From Nissolia schottii (lineage: Eukaryota > Streptophyta > Magnoliopsida > Fabales > Fabaceae): a stretch of DNA of 64,000 nt. The stretch covers positions 208,382 to 272,381 of the forward strand of contig QANU01074319.1 of NCBI GenBank assembly GCA_003254905.1, written 5' to 3'. The translations under genes were made by a program, and so were the position numbers. Below the pieces are notes generated by a model, which had not been told where the DNA came from, did not search any database, and worked only from the letters and a program-made list of their open reading frames with translations. Shown in pieces: positions 43,375-55,300 of this stretch (within the stretch, counting starts at the first letter, position 1; every line of letters starts with the position of its first letter).

Positions 43375-44535
43375 GTTCTATATTAATATTATAGATACAT
43401 GAATAAATATTTTAAATATAAATAAATAAATATTATAAAATCAATCAACAAACATTTTTATGTACAAAAGTGTAATAAAACAAGGCGTCCACTCACATTG
43501 TAAATAAATGTAATATAAAATCATTAAAATTTTATTCTCTCGTTAGCTTAAAGCTTTTGTGAGAGATGGTTTTCAAAATATTATCAGACTCATTATGACT
43601 AAGAGATTAAAAGTTCAATCTTTCACAATTCCCATTTCAAAAAATTATCACACGACAAGCCAAAAGAGTTCCACATCGTAAATAATCATTGATTCACTCA
43701 TAAATAAACATTATACCATATACAAACAAACATTTCACTACACTAACAACACTCTAAATGAACATTATGATATACATAGACAAACGTTATACCACACTGA
43801 AACAAAAAAATAAACAAACTTTACAAAGAATAGAGAATAACATAGATTAAAAAAAGAATGTTCTCATTCATACTATCCATAACAAAAAAAATGAACACAA
43901 ACCAAAAATGAACGGAGAGTGGGGAGGAGTGTTGGGCTTACAGACAATGAGGGGAATCCAAATTCGAAGAAGATTTTTAAAGAATTAAGTGATGCACAAA
44001 ATCAGTTAGACGTCACATCTTAACACAAAACCTTAAGATAATGAGTTTATGAATATTTCTAAATATATACTCTTTACTTAATCTAAATTTCATCAACGTG
44101 AAACTTTAACATTCATACTTAAAATACAACAAGAAAAGTGTGGGTGAGAATGGAAAGATGATAGATAAAATTAATATTTTATGTTATTATATACTCGTAA
44201 CATTTTATTTGATTATTAGGACCGTCCAGCCTGTTTCTTATAGTAATTATAAGTCCCTCAAAATGCGCCATTGATTGTCATGCTTGCTGCCTTTCAATGT
44301 TTGACGGCCAAGTAACTTGAATTTGATGATGAAGTGTTAAAGTATTTGTTTTTGTTTTTTTTTTTTCAAAGAAGCATCCATCATAAAAAAAATGACTAAT
44401 CTTCTTCGCGGGCTTTAAGATCATTGAAGTGAATATATTTCTTTAACAAATTTTTTTATACACACTATTAAAAATTAAATTATTGACTAAATGCTTAAAA
44501 AACTCAATCACCTACTAATTCTATTGAACTATGGT
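42475..44535. other. Gene-poor DNA with degenerate MULE motif copies
   Basis: No gene. Two parts (about 42,600-42,840 and 43,640-43,850) carry repeated AAACATTAT/AAACGTTAT/AAACTTTAC, the minus-strand form of the ATAATGTTT/AAAGTTT motif of the MULEs, but no ends were found. An (AT)n microsatellite lies at 43333-43372. Confidence 0.45.
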
Positions 44536-44888
44536 CAAGGGTGAAGCCTCCCTTATGCTTAGGGCCACCCAAAAAAAATATTTTTTCTCAATTTTTTTTA
44601 AATAACATTTGGTCTCTTTTGTTACATTTTGCTTGTTTAAAAAAGAAATAACAGTATATTAATACATATTTAACCCTCCCTAATATTTTTATACTTACAT
44701 TATAGTACTAATAAGAGCAAATATATCTACAATTTTTAACATAAATTCGATAATAGATAACTTAAATCTATGAAATTTCAAAAGTGCATATCAAATCATA
44801 GTGAAAATTTAAAATACATATTAACTTCAACATAAAATTAGCTATTAAATCTTGATTCTCCATCGGTAACATTCTAACTCTGCCCCTG
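44536..44888. mobile_element. hAT-type MITE with CAGGGGC-like ends
   Basis: The left end CAAGGGTGAAGCC and the right end (reverse complement) CAGGGGCAGAGTT are degenerate inverted repeats of the common plant hAT type. The flanking 8-bp sequences ACTATGGT (44528-44535) and ACTGTGGT (44889-44896) match 7/8. The 353-bp element has an AT-rich interior and no coding. Confidence 0.75.
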
Positions 44889-47107
44889 ACTGTGGTGGTC
44901 AAGTGTTAAAGTAAATATGCAGTGAAACTTGCAACACAAATGCCTGATCAAATTACCATTCTCGTGCATGAAGGATGCTCACTAAAAATACGTGAAGGCA
45001 AATTAATACGTAGGAAGTATCTTTTGTATGCCATTCCAAAGTTTTGTATCTATAACTTCTAACGAAGGGAGTAGCTTTTAAGGTAGGCTATAGTTTGCAC
45101 GCACTGCTTTTATGTATAAAATCTGGATTTAGTTTTGATACATTTGCATGTAAAACATTTTTACATATAAATTCACTCAAATAATCTCAATTTTAATATA
45201 ATAGTTGTGAGTGTGAAACATGTTTAATATGACGTGACAATAATATATGATTTGAGGTGAATATGTGTAACATCCCGCTTTTTCCTTAGTAAATATTTCA
45301 TGAATTAAATAAGAAAAACAAGCTCTCCCGCAAGCTTTTAGATTAAAAGTATCTGTAGAAATAATTCTGCTCGTTTTCTTAAAATTCTGCAGACACTAGA
45401 ATAGCTCATTTTTGTCATCTGAGTACAATCGCGTGTCTAAGGTATCTGTAAAATATACGGTTACATAAGAAAGCTCACAAATTCCTTAGATTGACTTAGG
45501 AATTAGGGGATCACAAGGACGTGATCAGAATATTTTTAGAATAACAACACGCAAATAACTGGAACTGGGAATGACCAAACCTGATCAAAATTGATTTGCG
45601 AGTGACCCTTAATTCTTGGCCACAAAAGTGGCGAAGATACAAGACGATTGCACGACCAAGAAGTGGCCAAATGGCCAAGTCAACAAGTCAAATGGTGAGT
45701 CATAGTAATGAGTCACCATTACTTAGGTCATGGATGACATAATCATGGGGTAAACTAGTAAATTGGTCTAAGGGCATTTTGGAAAAGGGAATTTCGTGGC
45801 TTGTCCTATAAATACCCCTTAGAATCTGAAATTTTAGAGAGAAAAAGAAAAACCTTGCCAAAACTCTGTTCAATTTCACACCCAGCAGTTATCCTGTTAA
45901 GCCACAAACCCAGAGACTTTCCTATACAAACCCTAGCCAGGATTTTCCAGAGATTCCCTAACCTTAACACACCAAAATCCTCTTAAGTTCTTAGGGAAAG
46001 CTTGAAGAAGCCTAGCCTAGAACCGAAGCTAAGGAACATCACAGCAAGGCAAGAGGCTGTAGAAAGCACCGGAACCGCAGCAGGACTTAAAAAGTGGGTA
46101 AACCGGCTTATCAATTGTTTATGTGGTTGTACGTTAGATAATATATGATGTTAGGATGTTTTATGTGACCCTGAATATATATGTGTGTCATTGATATTTT
46201 TCTGGAACTGTTGGTGCTATTTATGACTCTGTCAGAATTTAGGAAAGCCTAAGCTGTAAATAGGACTATAGCACTTTTTTAAGAGGAACTGTATGCTGGG
46301 AATTTTTTCTTGAAAAAATAATGTTATTTTTGAATTCTACACGAAAAATTGAGTGGGGATGTCAAGTTTTGTGATTTTTGGAGTCCCCGGTGAATTTCTT
46401 AGCAAATAGAAGCAAAATGACGTTTTCGGGCATACAAGGATAAAATGGATATTTCGAAAAAGGGACTGAAAAGCTGGGTTGATTTTCATGAAATATGGGT
46501 TTAGAACTATAAAAAAATGTTAAGGGCAAGTCTTGAGTCCATCGGGTTTTTGAGAACTAAAATTATGAAGAAAATAGGGTTTTACAAACAAAAAACAACA
46601 TTTTGGAAAAAAGGAGCAAACAGTAATTTCGTAAATTTGGGGTTGAAATATGAATTTATAACCATGAAAAATGATCTTAGGGCTATCAAAAACTTTAGGG
46701 TAAGGTCTTGGACCTTTCCGATTTCTGATAACTAAATACTAACAGAAAACAGACGTATTGAGAAAAGCACTGATACACCGTAGTTAAAGCTACGCTCATG
46801 AGTATGTTTTATGTGAAGTGTTTTATGATCAATTAAACTGTCTTAATCTTTAATGATCTATGCATGCCTATGTTGTTTATGGAAAAAAATGCTTGGATAT
46901 ATGCTATGTTGGGTTTTAGCAGGTGAAAGTATGTTTCCTATGCTTATGAGAACATGATAATGGATGAATGATATATGATTATATATATGACATTTTATGA
47001 GGTATAGAATGATATTTATGTTAAGAAAGAAATAACATTGAAGATATTGCGCTATGTTTTTGTAAAGAAAAAAAAAGGATAAAAACCCATGAAAGAACTC
47101 TTGACTT

Positions 47108-47560
47108 AAGGATTCAGAGCATTCGACCACAGGAGAGTCGAGGTACTAAGACACCAGGCCACAACATAGTCTGAGTGTACTAGGGGTTCCCGGCCACAGA
47201 AGAGTCAGGGATACCTTGGAGATGAGCCAAGTCTGAGGAGTTCTCTTAACCACACTAGAGTCGGAGAGTCCCTTGGCCCCAGTAGAGTCTAGGGAGGTCT
47301 AGCCACAACGGAGTTTGGAACGCTCTAAGGACGAGGCAAGTCTCACAGAGTTTCATGAATGGCAAGTCCGAAGAGTTCTCCAAATCACAGTAGAGTCTGA
47401 GAATCCCTTGACCACAGAGGAGTCCTGGGAGTTTCAGCCACTGCAGAGTTTGAAATGCTCTAAGGACAAGACAGAGTCTTCCTAACCACAGTAGAGTTGG
47501 GATGATCATGACGAGGTACGAATTAGGGTCCCCGTTCATGGAAGAGTCTGGGAACTACTC
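47108..47560 (+). repeat. Minisatellite (about 27-bp CCACAGTAGAGTCTGGGA-like units) in outer LTR
   Basis: About 15 imperfect units built on CCACAG(T/A)(A/G)GAGTCTGGGA recur at roughly 27-bp spacing (AGAGTC/AGAGTT near 47133, 47201, 47257, 47285, 47392, 47473 and 47545). It occupies the central-right part of the outer LTR and is absent at the matching place of the inner LTR. The minus-strand frame at 47255-47539 is a product of this repetition. Confidence 0.8.
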
Positions 47561-47584
47561 CTATCCCTCATGCATAAGAATAAA

Positions 47585-47626
<42 letters not shown>

Positions 47627-47763
47627 CGAAGGTGAATGAGGTACCTGAGAAAGGAATAATGTATGTATGAATGAGAACTTGTCCCCTAAGAGTTAGAATA
47701 GAGAACAGATGACATAGATAAGAAAATATTAGGTTCACTCAGTCACATAGTAATATAGGTAGA

Positions 47764-50700
47764 TGTAACATCCCACTTTTTTCCTTAGTAAAGATTTCAT
47801 AAACTATATAAGGGAACAAGCCCTCACATAAACTCTTAGGTTAAAAATGTCTGTAAAAATAATTCTACGCATTTTCACAAAATTCTGCAGACACTAGAAT
47901 AAACCCCTTTTTGGCATCTGAGTATAGCCGCGCATCCAAAGTATCCGTAAAAGGTACGGCTACTGACGAGAATTTATAAATACCCCAAATGAACCTAGAT
48001 TATCCTTTAGAAAAATTAGGAGATCACAAGGACGTGATCGAAATATTTTTAGAATAACCGTACGCGAAGTACCGGGACCGAAAAAGACAAAACCTGATCA
48101 AAATTGATCTGCCGAAGACCCTTAATTCTCGGCCACACAAGTTGCCAAGACACAAGACCATTGCATGGCCAAGAAGTGGCCAAATGGCCAAGTCAACAAT
48201 TCAAATGGTGAGTCATAGTAATGAATCACCATTGCTTAGGTCATGGATGATATAATCTTAGGGGTAAAATGGTAAATTGGCCCAAGGGCATTTTGGAAAA
48301 GTGAATTTCGTGGCTTGGCCTATAAATACCCCTAGGAATCTGAAAATTTGGAGGAAAAATGGAAAATCTTGCCAAGACTCTGTCCGATCACGTAATCAAC
48401 CGTTATTCAGTTAAACGAGAGACCTAGAGACTTCCTACACTAAACCTAGACAAAGTTCGCCCATAACTCCCTAACCTTAACCCACAAAAGCCCTCATAAT
48501 CCCTAGAGAAAGCTTGGAAGAAATTTAGCCCAAGAAGAGCTAGGAAGCATCATTTGGAGAAAAGGCCAAAGGATGCAACAGAAACCGTAGTTGGACGCAA
48601 AAATGTGGGTAAACCGACTTATCCACTGTCTTTGTAGTTTCATGATTAGATATATATGAGGTTAGGATGCCTTTATATGACTTTGATGTATATAAATGTT
48701 GTTGATGACTGTCTGGACCTTTTGGTGCTGTCTGTGATTCTGTCAGAATTTAGGAATGCCTAAGATGGAAATAGGCATATGACATGATTTTGAAGGGAAC
48801 TGTATGCTGATATTTTTATCATGAAAAACTTATGTTATTTTTTGATTCTACACGAAAAATCGAGTGAGGAAGTCAAGTTTTATGATTTTTGGAGTCCCTG
48901 ATGAATTTCTCAGCAAACAGGCAGAAAACGGGATTTTTACGAAAAAGGGCAAAACGGAAATTTCAAGTTTTGGGACTGAAAAACTGGGTTTATTTTCAGA
49001 AAATATGGGTTTAGAACTATCAAAAACCCTAAGGAAAAGTCTTGAGTCCATCGGATTTCTGAGAACAAAAATTTCAAAGAAAACAGGGCGTTTACGGGGG
49101 GCAAAATGATGATTTTGAGAGAAAGGGAAAAACTACAATTTCGTGGATTTGGGATTAAGATCTGAATTTCTAGACATGAAAAATGATCTTAGGACTATCA
49201 AGAACCTTGGGGTAAGGTCTTGGACCTCTCTGGTTTATGATCGCTAATTTCTGATAGAAACCAGACGTCTGTTGTGCTAGCTGCTAGATTTACGTTGGTT
49301 ATGTTTAAGAAATGTTTGAGCATGAGATTATGTTTCTTATATGTGATATTATACGTTTGATGTCATGAGTTATGTGAAGTTAGTGATGGTATATGATTGA
49401 TGTTATGAGCTATGTGACGTTAGTGATATTATATGATTGATGTTATGAGTTATGTGAAGTTAGGAATATTATATGACTACTGTTATGAGCTATATGAAGG
49501 TAGTGATATGTACAATTGATGTTATGAATTATGTGAAGTTATATGTTATATGATGTGATGTATGATGAAGATGATGATTCAGTATTGAATTGTGCTTATG
49601 TGAACTGTTGCAACAAATATTGAACTGTGCACATGATGATGATGGGAAAAACCCCCTATAGAAGGGCCGAGGGCTTGGATTTTGGGGAAGGTCTAAGTCC
49701 CGGTCAATTCGTAGGTCCGACCCCACCGCCATCATAGGATGGTCACCTCGGTCGTGGTTGGTGAGAATTACGGGGTCAAGACCTTTCAGGTTTAGCACAC
49801 CTGGCCGCCACGATGCGAGCTGTAATTGTGGTTGTAGCGGTGTGGCCGCAGCTACAAGGGACGGGAGCATAACTGCTTATAAGGACAGCCTTATAAAGTA
49901 GAACTATAAGTGGATGCCAGCTGATACTTATAATTAAAATGGACACGGTTATAAGTGGAGGCTAGCTGAAACTTGTAGATAAAATGGTTTTCAGAAAATG
50001 AGGATTTTACTGCAGTAGTGTAGCTATATGAATTACGTGACAATATGTGACTATATGTGATTTAGGAGTCAGGCTAGAGAACAAATGACATAGATAATGG
50101 AAGCTTAGGTTCCCCAGTCACCTAGTAACATAGGTGAAGCTGCTCAGGTCTAGTATGGACATTAATAACAAGTAGGGTTATAGTATAATTGTAACACCTA
50201 GAGACCCTTGAGCGGCGGAATCCTAATTGAGTCTGAAATGAGCTACGGCGATTAAGGTTTCCCTGAGAACCCTGTATTCTCATCCCTCGCTCCTTTATGG
50301 TTCCAGGAATAAGCAATGAGCTCATCTGCACCAGGACCAGGTTCGTGGATACAGATCACTATACTAGTGGATCCTAGCACTGGCGACGTCATCGAGACTC
50401 AGGTAAATTCACCCACTGCCATGTCAGGAGCCAGGGGTTAGTCAGAGAGACAGATGCCCGACTTATGGTACGATTAGAGTAGATGGACTCAATGGAGTAG
50501 CTTCCATCAGTCCTTAGCCATAGTTGTTACTTGTACTAGTACTATACATTATGTACAATATGAAACATGAATGAATATGTTGAAGGACCACTTGTTTGAC
50601 TTGCTTGATATGTATTCAATCTTCTTACAGAAAATGGTATGCTATAGGCTTGAGCGTCTACCTTTCATATTCCATGTTCAGCTATTGCTTATCGCTCCTA

Positions 50701-50868
50701 TTTTATGTACTTCAATATAAGAAACAAAGTTTCAAAAAGGTCCATATTTGCAAACTAAACCATATTTTCAACTTATAAATAAGGCTAACGATAATTCCAC
50801 CAAAGCAGATAACAACTTAGTGAGCAAATTTGCGACTTAAGCGTAGACTAGCTAGCTAGGGTGTTTCA
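47764..50868 (+). mobile_element. Solo LTR (inner copy, about 3.1 kb) nested in the outer one
   Basis: Starts TGTAACATCCC at 47764 and ends GGGTGTTTCA at 50868. The 5-bp flanks GTAGA (47759-47763) and GTAGC (50869-50873) match 4/5. The first about 1.4 kb aligns well with the outer copy, including TATAAATA at 48321-48328 and the leader after it. The last about 0.75 kb (about 50134-50868) aligns with 50869-51522 of the outer copy. The middle differs between copies. The boundaries and the matching break in the outer copy show that this LTR inserted into an older relative. Confidence 0.88.
49341..49545 (+). repeat. 40-bp minisatellite in inner LTR
   Basis: Five imperfect units of about 40 bp carry GATGTTATGAG(T/C)TATGTGA and ATATTATATGATT. 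Unit landmarks lie at 49359, 49399, 49439, 49479 and 49518. It sits where the outer copy carries unrelated sequence. Confidence 0.8.
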
Positions 50869-51527
50869 GTAGCTGCTCAGGACTAGGTTGAATATTAATA
50901 ACTAGTAGGGATGTAGTATAACTGTGACATTTAGAGACCCCTGAGCGGCGCAATCATAACTGAGAATAAAAAGATCTGTGATGACTAAGGTTTTCCCACG
51001 AGAACGCAGAGTTCTCACACCCGCTCATTTATGGTTCTAGGTAAGCACAACCAGGACGTCAATGCAGTACATGGAGAAGCAGACTTGAAGAAGATGAACT
51101 GAGGAATAGGATAGCAGGGGCTTGACTAAATATGTTACGATCAGCCCTTAGTTAGTATGGTTTATGTTTTACACTACTGTGAGAAAGTACATGTATGTAT
51201 TAACTATGATACTACCTATATAAATGATTGTGAATATATGCGATGGACCACTTATCTGCTTATTGTTTGATATGGTTATGTTGGAGTAATTATCCGTTAA
51301 GTATAAAGCTTTGACGTTGCATTATAAATTCTATTTGACGCGCGACTCATATTTTATATCACATGTGTATAACGAAAAAGTTTCAAAATGGTCCATATTT
51401 TCTAAGTAAGAACTATTTTCAAAGATAAAAGTAGGGGTTAAAAGTAACCCCAACCAAAGAAGAAAACAACCTAGTGAGCATTGTTTGCGATGTACATGTA
51501 AACAGTTAGCTAGGGTGTTTCAATATG

Positions 51528-52384
51528 TATATTCACGTTGTTGCTAGAGGTCGTCACTAGAGGTATTCATGACTTGGTATGGTCTGATGGTCTGGCTTGG
51601 CCCAAAGCTTATTTGGTCGGATTCTAGTTGCTATATTTGATCTGGTGTCTTTTTTGGTTGGGTTGAGTCCTGAAGTCACATAACTCTTCAAATTTTATTT
51701 ATAATATATATATATATTATATTAATAAATTATAAAACTTTTGTACTCTAATTAATATTACTTTTGTACTGATATAATTAGTTTTAAAATATGTTTTGTA
51801 AGATATCTTTTAAATTTGGTTTACTATAACTAAAATCTTATGACTTTATTACGTGTAATGTGCAAATTTTAACATGTTATCTAATATCGAGGCGCTCCAG
51901 TCTGACTTGGTCATTAATCAGGTCATTATAAGGTTGAGTCTAAGTTTAAAGAAATGACCTAATCATAACATCAGGATGAATACATATCTTGGTCAGCCTG
52001 ACCCAATCCTACCATGTACAACCCAACCCGACCCTTGATAATTTTGATTGTCAATGTCGATCAACTTTGTGCTTGTGATGAGATAATTTAATTTAATATA
52101 GTGCTTTTGACTACATGAATAAAGAGAGTAAAATATTAGCAACTGAGGCGTGGTTTGACTGTAAGGGGCTAGTTTTTTATGATGTGATAAACAATGATTT
52201 GAATTTTAGTTGGGAGAGTCGTCAACATTTAAATCAATAACAAATTTTGAATAAAATTGCTTTTGATGAGAGGATACATGTGAAAAACCAAATAAAATGG
52301 GTGAAAAACTAATTACATTAGTGAATTTGAACAAGAGTAATTTCATTTACTTAACATAATTTGTACCATTACTAAAATTATTTA
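51528..52384. other. Repeat-derived AT-rich DNA, possible degenerate hAT element
   Basis: No gene. TAGAGGTATTCATGACTTGG (near 51558) and, inverted, CCATGTACAACCCAACCCGA (near 52012) resemble hAT MITE ends of the TAGGGGTRTTCATGGGTTGG type, but no target duplication could be set. The interior is AT-rich. Confidence 0.35.
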
Positions 52385-52513
52385 GGGCATGTTTGGTTTG
52401 GTTTGTGTTTCCATTTTCTATTTCCAACTACATTTCTAATTTTTATGATTTTACGAAGAAATGAAAATAAGAAATAGAATCAGTAGTTAATGAGAATATA
52501 AATCAAACATGCC
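52385..52513. mobile_element. Tourist-like MITE, 129 bp
   Basis: The ends GGGCATGTTTGGTTTG and (reverse complement) GGCATGTTTGATTTA are inverted repeats, flanked by TTA (52382-52384 and 52514-52516). TTA duplications and GGGCATGTTTGG ends fit PIF/Harbinger MITEs. Non-coding. Confidence 0.75.
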
Positions 52514-55300
52514 TTAATATACGAGTAAAAGAAACATGCCTTATTGTTTTGTGTTAACCCTAATTGAAAAAAAAATTAAAATAGAAAAATAACTATCTAT
52601 TTTCTTTTATATTAATTCAATATATTATTATATATTAATTAAAAACCAAATTAATTCAAAGACATTGAAAACTAAATTAATGTTTATGTTATATATTCAC
52701 GGACTTGATATTTTCAAATGATTAAGATATTTATTTAATTTTGTTATTATTAGTTTATTATTGATGTAGAATTATTGGTGAGCTCATAGCCCATAGATAA
52801 TCATTTTCAGGTTGCATTTTCAATAGGTTTTTTTACTAGAAATCAAATCGAAGTCTTCTTTACAGAATCGTAATTTGCCTTATTAATTTTCGGATACCAA
52901 ATTGATATCACATAAAACTTCTTGAGATCAAAATACTCGCTTCCTCGAATATTTGGGAAACCAAAAAACAATTATAGGAATATAAGAATATAATATATTT
53001 ACTTAATCACTGTACGAAAATTATGACTATTATAATTGTAATGGTAATAATAAATAATAATAATAAAATGAAATTTAAACCAAAGAACGCGGGTACATCA
53101 CTATTACCACTGCATGTGCGTTGTTGGATTGCACGATCTATGTATTATGCGAAGTTTCCAGGAAATTTCCCTTTGGTGTCTTTTCCAACCTCACAAGTCT
53201 TGCAAGTCAATTTTCTCATCCACTTCTCTCACACCAAACACACCAAAAAAAAAAAAAATTCTCTTCTCTTCCATACACTGATGCCAACACTGATGTCTCT
53301 AATGGGATCTCTCTCACTCATGAACACTGGTCGATTTTTATGTCCAAGTTCATGCTCAATCACACATCTTCAATATTCTCTAATTACGGTATTTATTTTT
53401 TTTATTTTATCATTATTATTATTATTATTAACAAATGTTATTTTATTATTATTACTTGTTTCATGTTCATCGATCACAGTCTCTCCTTGATTCATTATTC
53501 ACAGGAGAATCATGCATTTCCTTCTTCGTCTTCTTCGGAGTAAGCTTCATTGTGATAGTGACTGCAGTGATTATATATTAACTCATCATCTCATGCATCT
53601 ACTTACCTCGTCTCTCTACAGGTAATTACTAATTAATATTGGTAGAATTTTCTTATGTCTGATAGATATATATATATATATATATAATTTTTACTTATGA
53701 GGTAAATATTTTATATTACTTAATTTATTTATTTTAGATATTTTTTATAATTAAATTCATTAAATTTTATTATTATTTCATGATCTAACGACATATATTT
53801 ATAAAGAGGTATATCATAAGTTCAAATGATTTGCAAATATTTAAATCTCTTATAAATTGACTCTTTTAATTATTTAACTAATAAAAAATTTATTACAATT
53901 ATATAAAACCTAATCTAATAACAAAATTTGATGAATTTAATTAAAAAAATTATATAAAAAACAATAGATTAAATAACATAAAATATTTATTTATGGATAA
54001 GAATGAAAAATCACTATATGTATAATTATTACATGTATAGCTTTTTATTGATATACATCTGATATCTCATCTAGTGAAGTTGATGAATCGATAGTGTGAA
54101 TTTCTTTTCTTTCTCACATTATCAAGTCAACTATTACAGTAACAATTTGGTTCCTTTCATTCACTAATGTTTCAATTTGATCTTTAAAAAGAAAAAGTTT
54201 AATTTGATCTTTGTAAATTTTAAATTTGAGCTAATTTGATTCTTAGCAAATAAAAATATCAATTTAGTTTCTATCATTTTTAAATTTAAGTTAGTTTATA
54301 TCAATTTTAAAAATAGGTTAAGTTTTTTTTTTTGTGTTAAACCACACTTTATAAAAGTGATTAAATACATTTTTAAAAGTGTTGTGAAAACATAAATGAA
54401 GATGAATTAAAAAATTAACTTAACTTATGACTTACCACTTTAAAAATTAAGAAGTCATATTTTAAATTTTAGAAACTAAAATATTTAGACTTACAATTTA
54501 AAAAAAAAAACAAGCATTACCTTAAAAGATATTAAAATCTTTTAGAAAATACATCTAGAAACAAAATTCAGGCAACTCAAACAAAATCGAAGTTGATGGA
54601 TTGTTGTTGATTATAAACTTATGGTGGCAATAGGGGTTGGGGCTTTTCTCTATTTTTAGAAAGGACTAGGGGGGTTATAATGAAAAAACAGAAATCAAAT
54701 AGTAGCAAAAATGTAGTTAGTCGTCGTAATTTACGTGGGTGTTATTATTATTCAACAACGTTCACCAAAAAAAACTTAACGGAACGCGGCGTCACTCCAG
54801 CATTGCCACACAAATAACAAACACACCAACCACCACAACTCATTCGTTCCCATTTTCCCTCCTCTTTTTTCTTCCCTTTAATTTTCTTTTGGGGAATAAT
54901 TTATTTTTTTGTAAATTATATTACTATATTTTTGATTAACAACGAATACTAATATTGTTATTATTCGTTGCTGGTTGGGAATTGGATGGAGAAGGTGGGG
55001 GAGCTGGCTTTGGTGTTTGTTTGTTTTTGCCTTTAACGGTTTTGTATTTATTTTTAATTTTAATCTAACAGAATATTAATTTGTTGCGTTTGTGCTGTGC
55101 TGTGTGGGTGCTGCATTTTTTTTTTTTTCATTTTTATTCTTCTTCTTCTTCTTTCTTTATATATTTTTTTTAATTTATTTCTCTCCCATCACGCACCTCT
55201 CTTGCAGTGAAGAATTGAAAGAAGCGTTGTTTGTTGTTGTTGCTGCTGTTGCTGTTGTTACGCGGCATTGGCATAATTGGCTTTGGCTTTGGCAGCAAAC
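52514..55300. other. AT-rich intergenic DNA and leader of the Ca2+-ATPase gene
   Basis: No gene is recognised. The open frames at 53023-53543 are low-complexity (ATT repeats, CT-rich). (TATA)n lies near 53,664-53,686 and ATT repeats near 53,411-53,430. About 54,140-54,320 has repeated TTTGGTTCC/TTTGATCTT-like sequence, probably an old dispersed repeat. The Ca2+-ATPase leader probably begins around 54,800-55,130 (T/C-rich). TCTCTTGCAG at about 55197-55206 could be the acceptor of a 5' UTR intron. Confidence 0.4.

Larger units (their letters stand above)
45266..51522 (+). mobile_element. Solo LTR (outer copy, about 3.15 kb) split by a second solo LTR
   Basis: The outer copy starts TGTAACATCCC at 45266 and ends GGGTGTTTCA at 51522, flanked by perfect 5-bp duplications ATATG (45261-45265 and 51523-51527). 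Its sequence stops at about 47763 and resumes at about 50869, interrupted by the inner copy. Joined length is about 3.15 kb, the same as the inner copy. A TATA box (TATAAATA, 45807-45814) follows ...GGCTTGTCC. No PBS, gag or pol remains. Long LTRs starting TGTAACA(T/C)CCC occur in chromovirus (Tekay/Del-like) gypsy elements; this family assignment is inference. Confidence 0.88.

Noticed and set aside
47255-47539. 94-residue minus-strand frame with internal repeats
   Set aside because: Arises from the 27-bp minisatellite of the outer solo LTR, whose period is a multiple of three, so repeats stay in frame.
45266-51522. Full-length LTR retrotransposon with internal region
   Set aside because: No PBS, polypurine tract, gag or pol between the LTR copies; the break points and two TSD pairs fit nested solo LTRs.
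53023-53543. Overlapping open frames of 155 and 140 residues
   Set aside because: ATT/CT-rich low-complexity translation with no domain features; no splice or start context supporting a gene.
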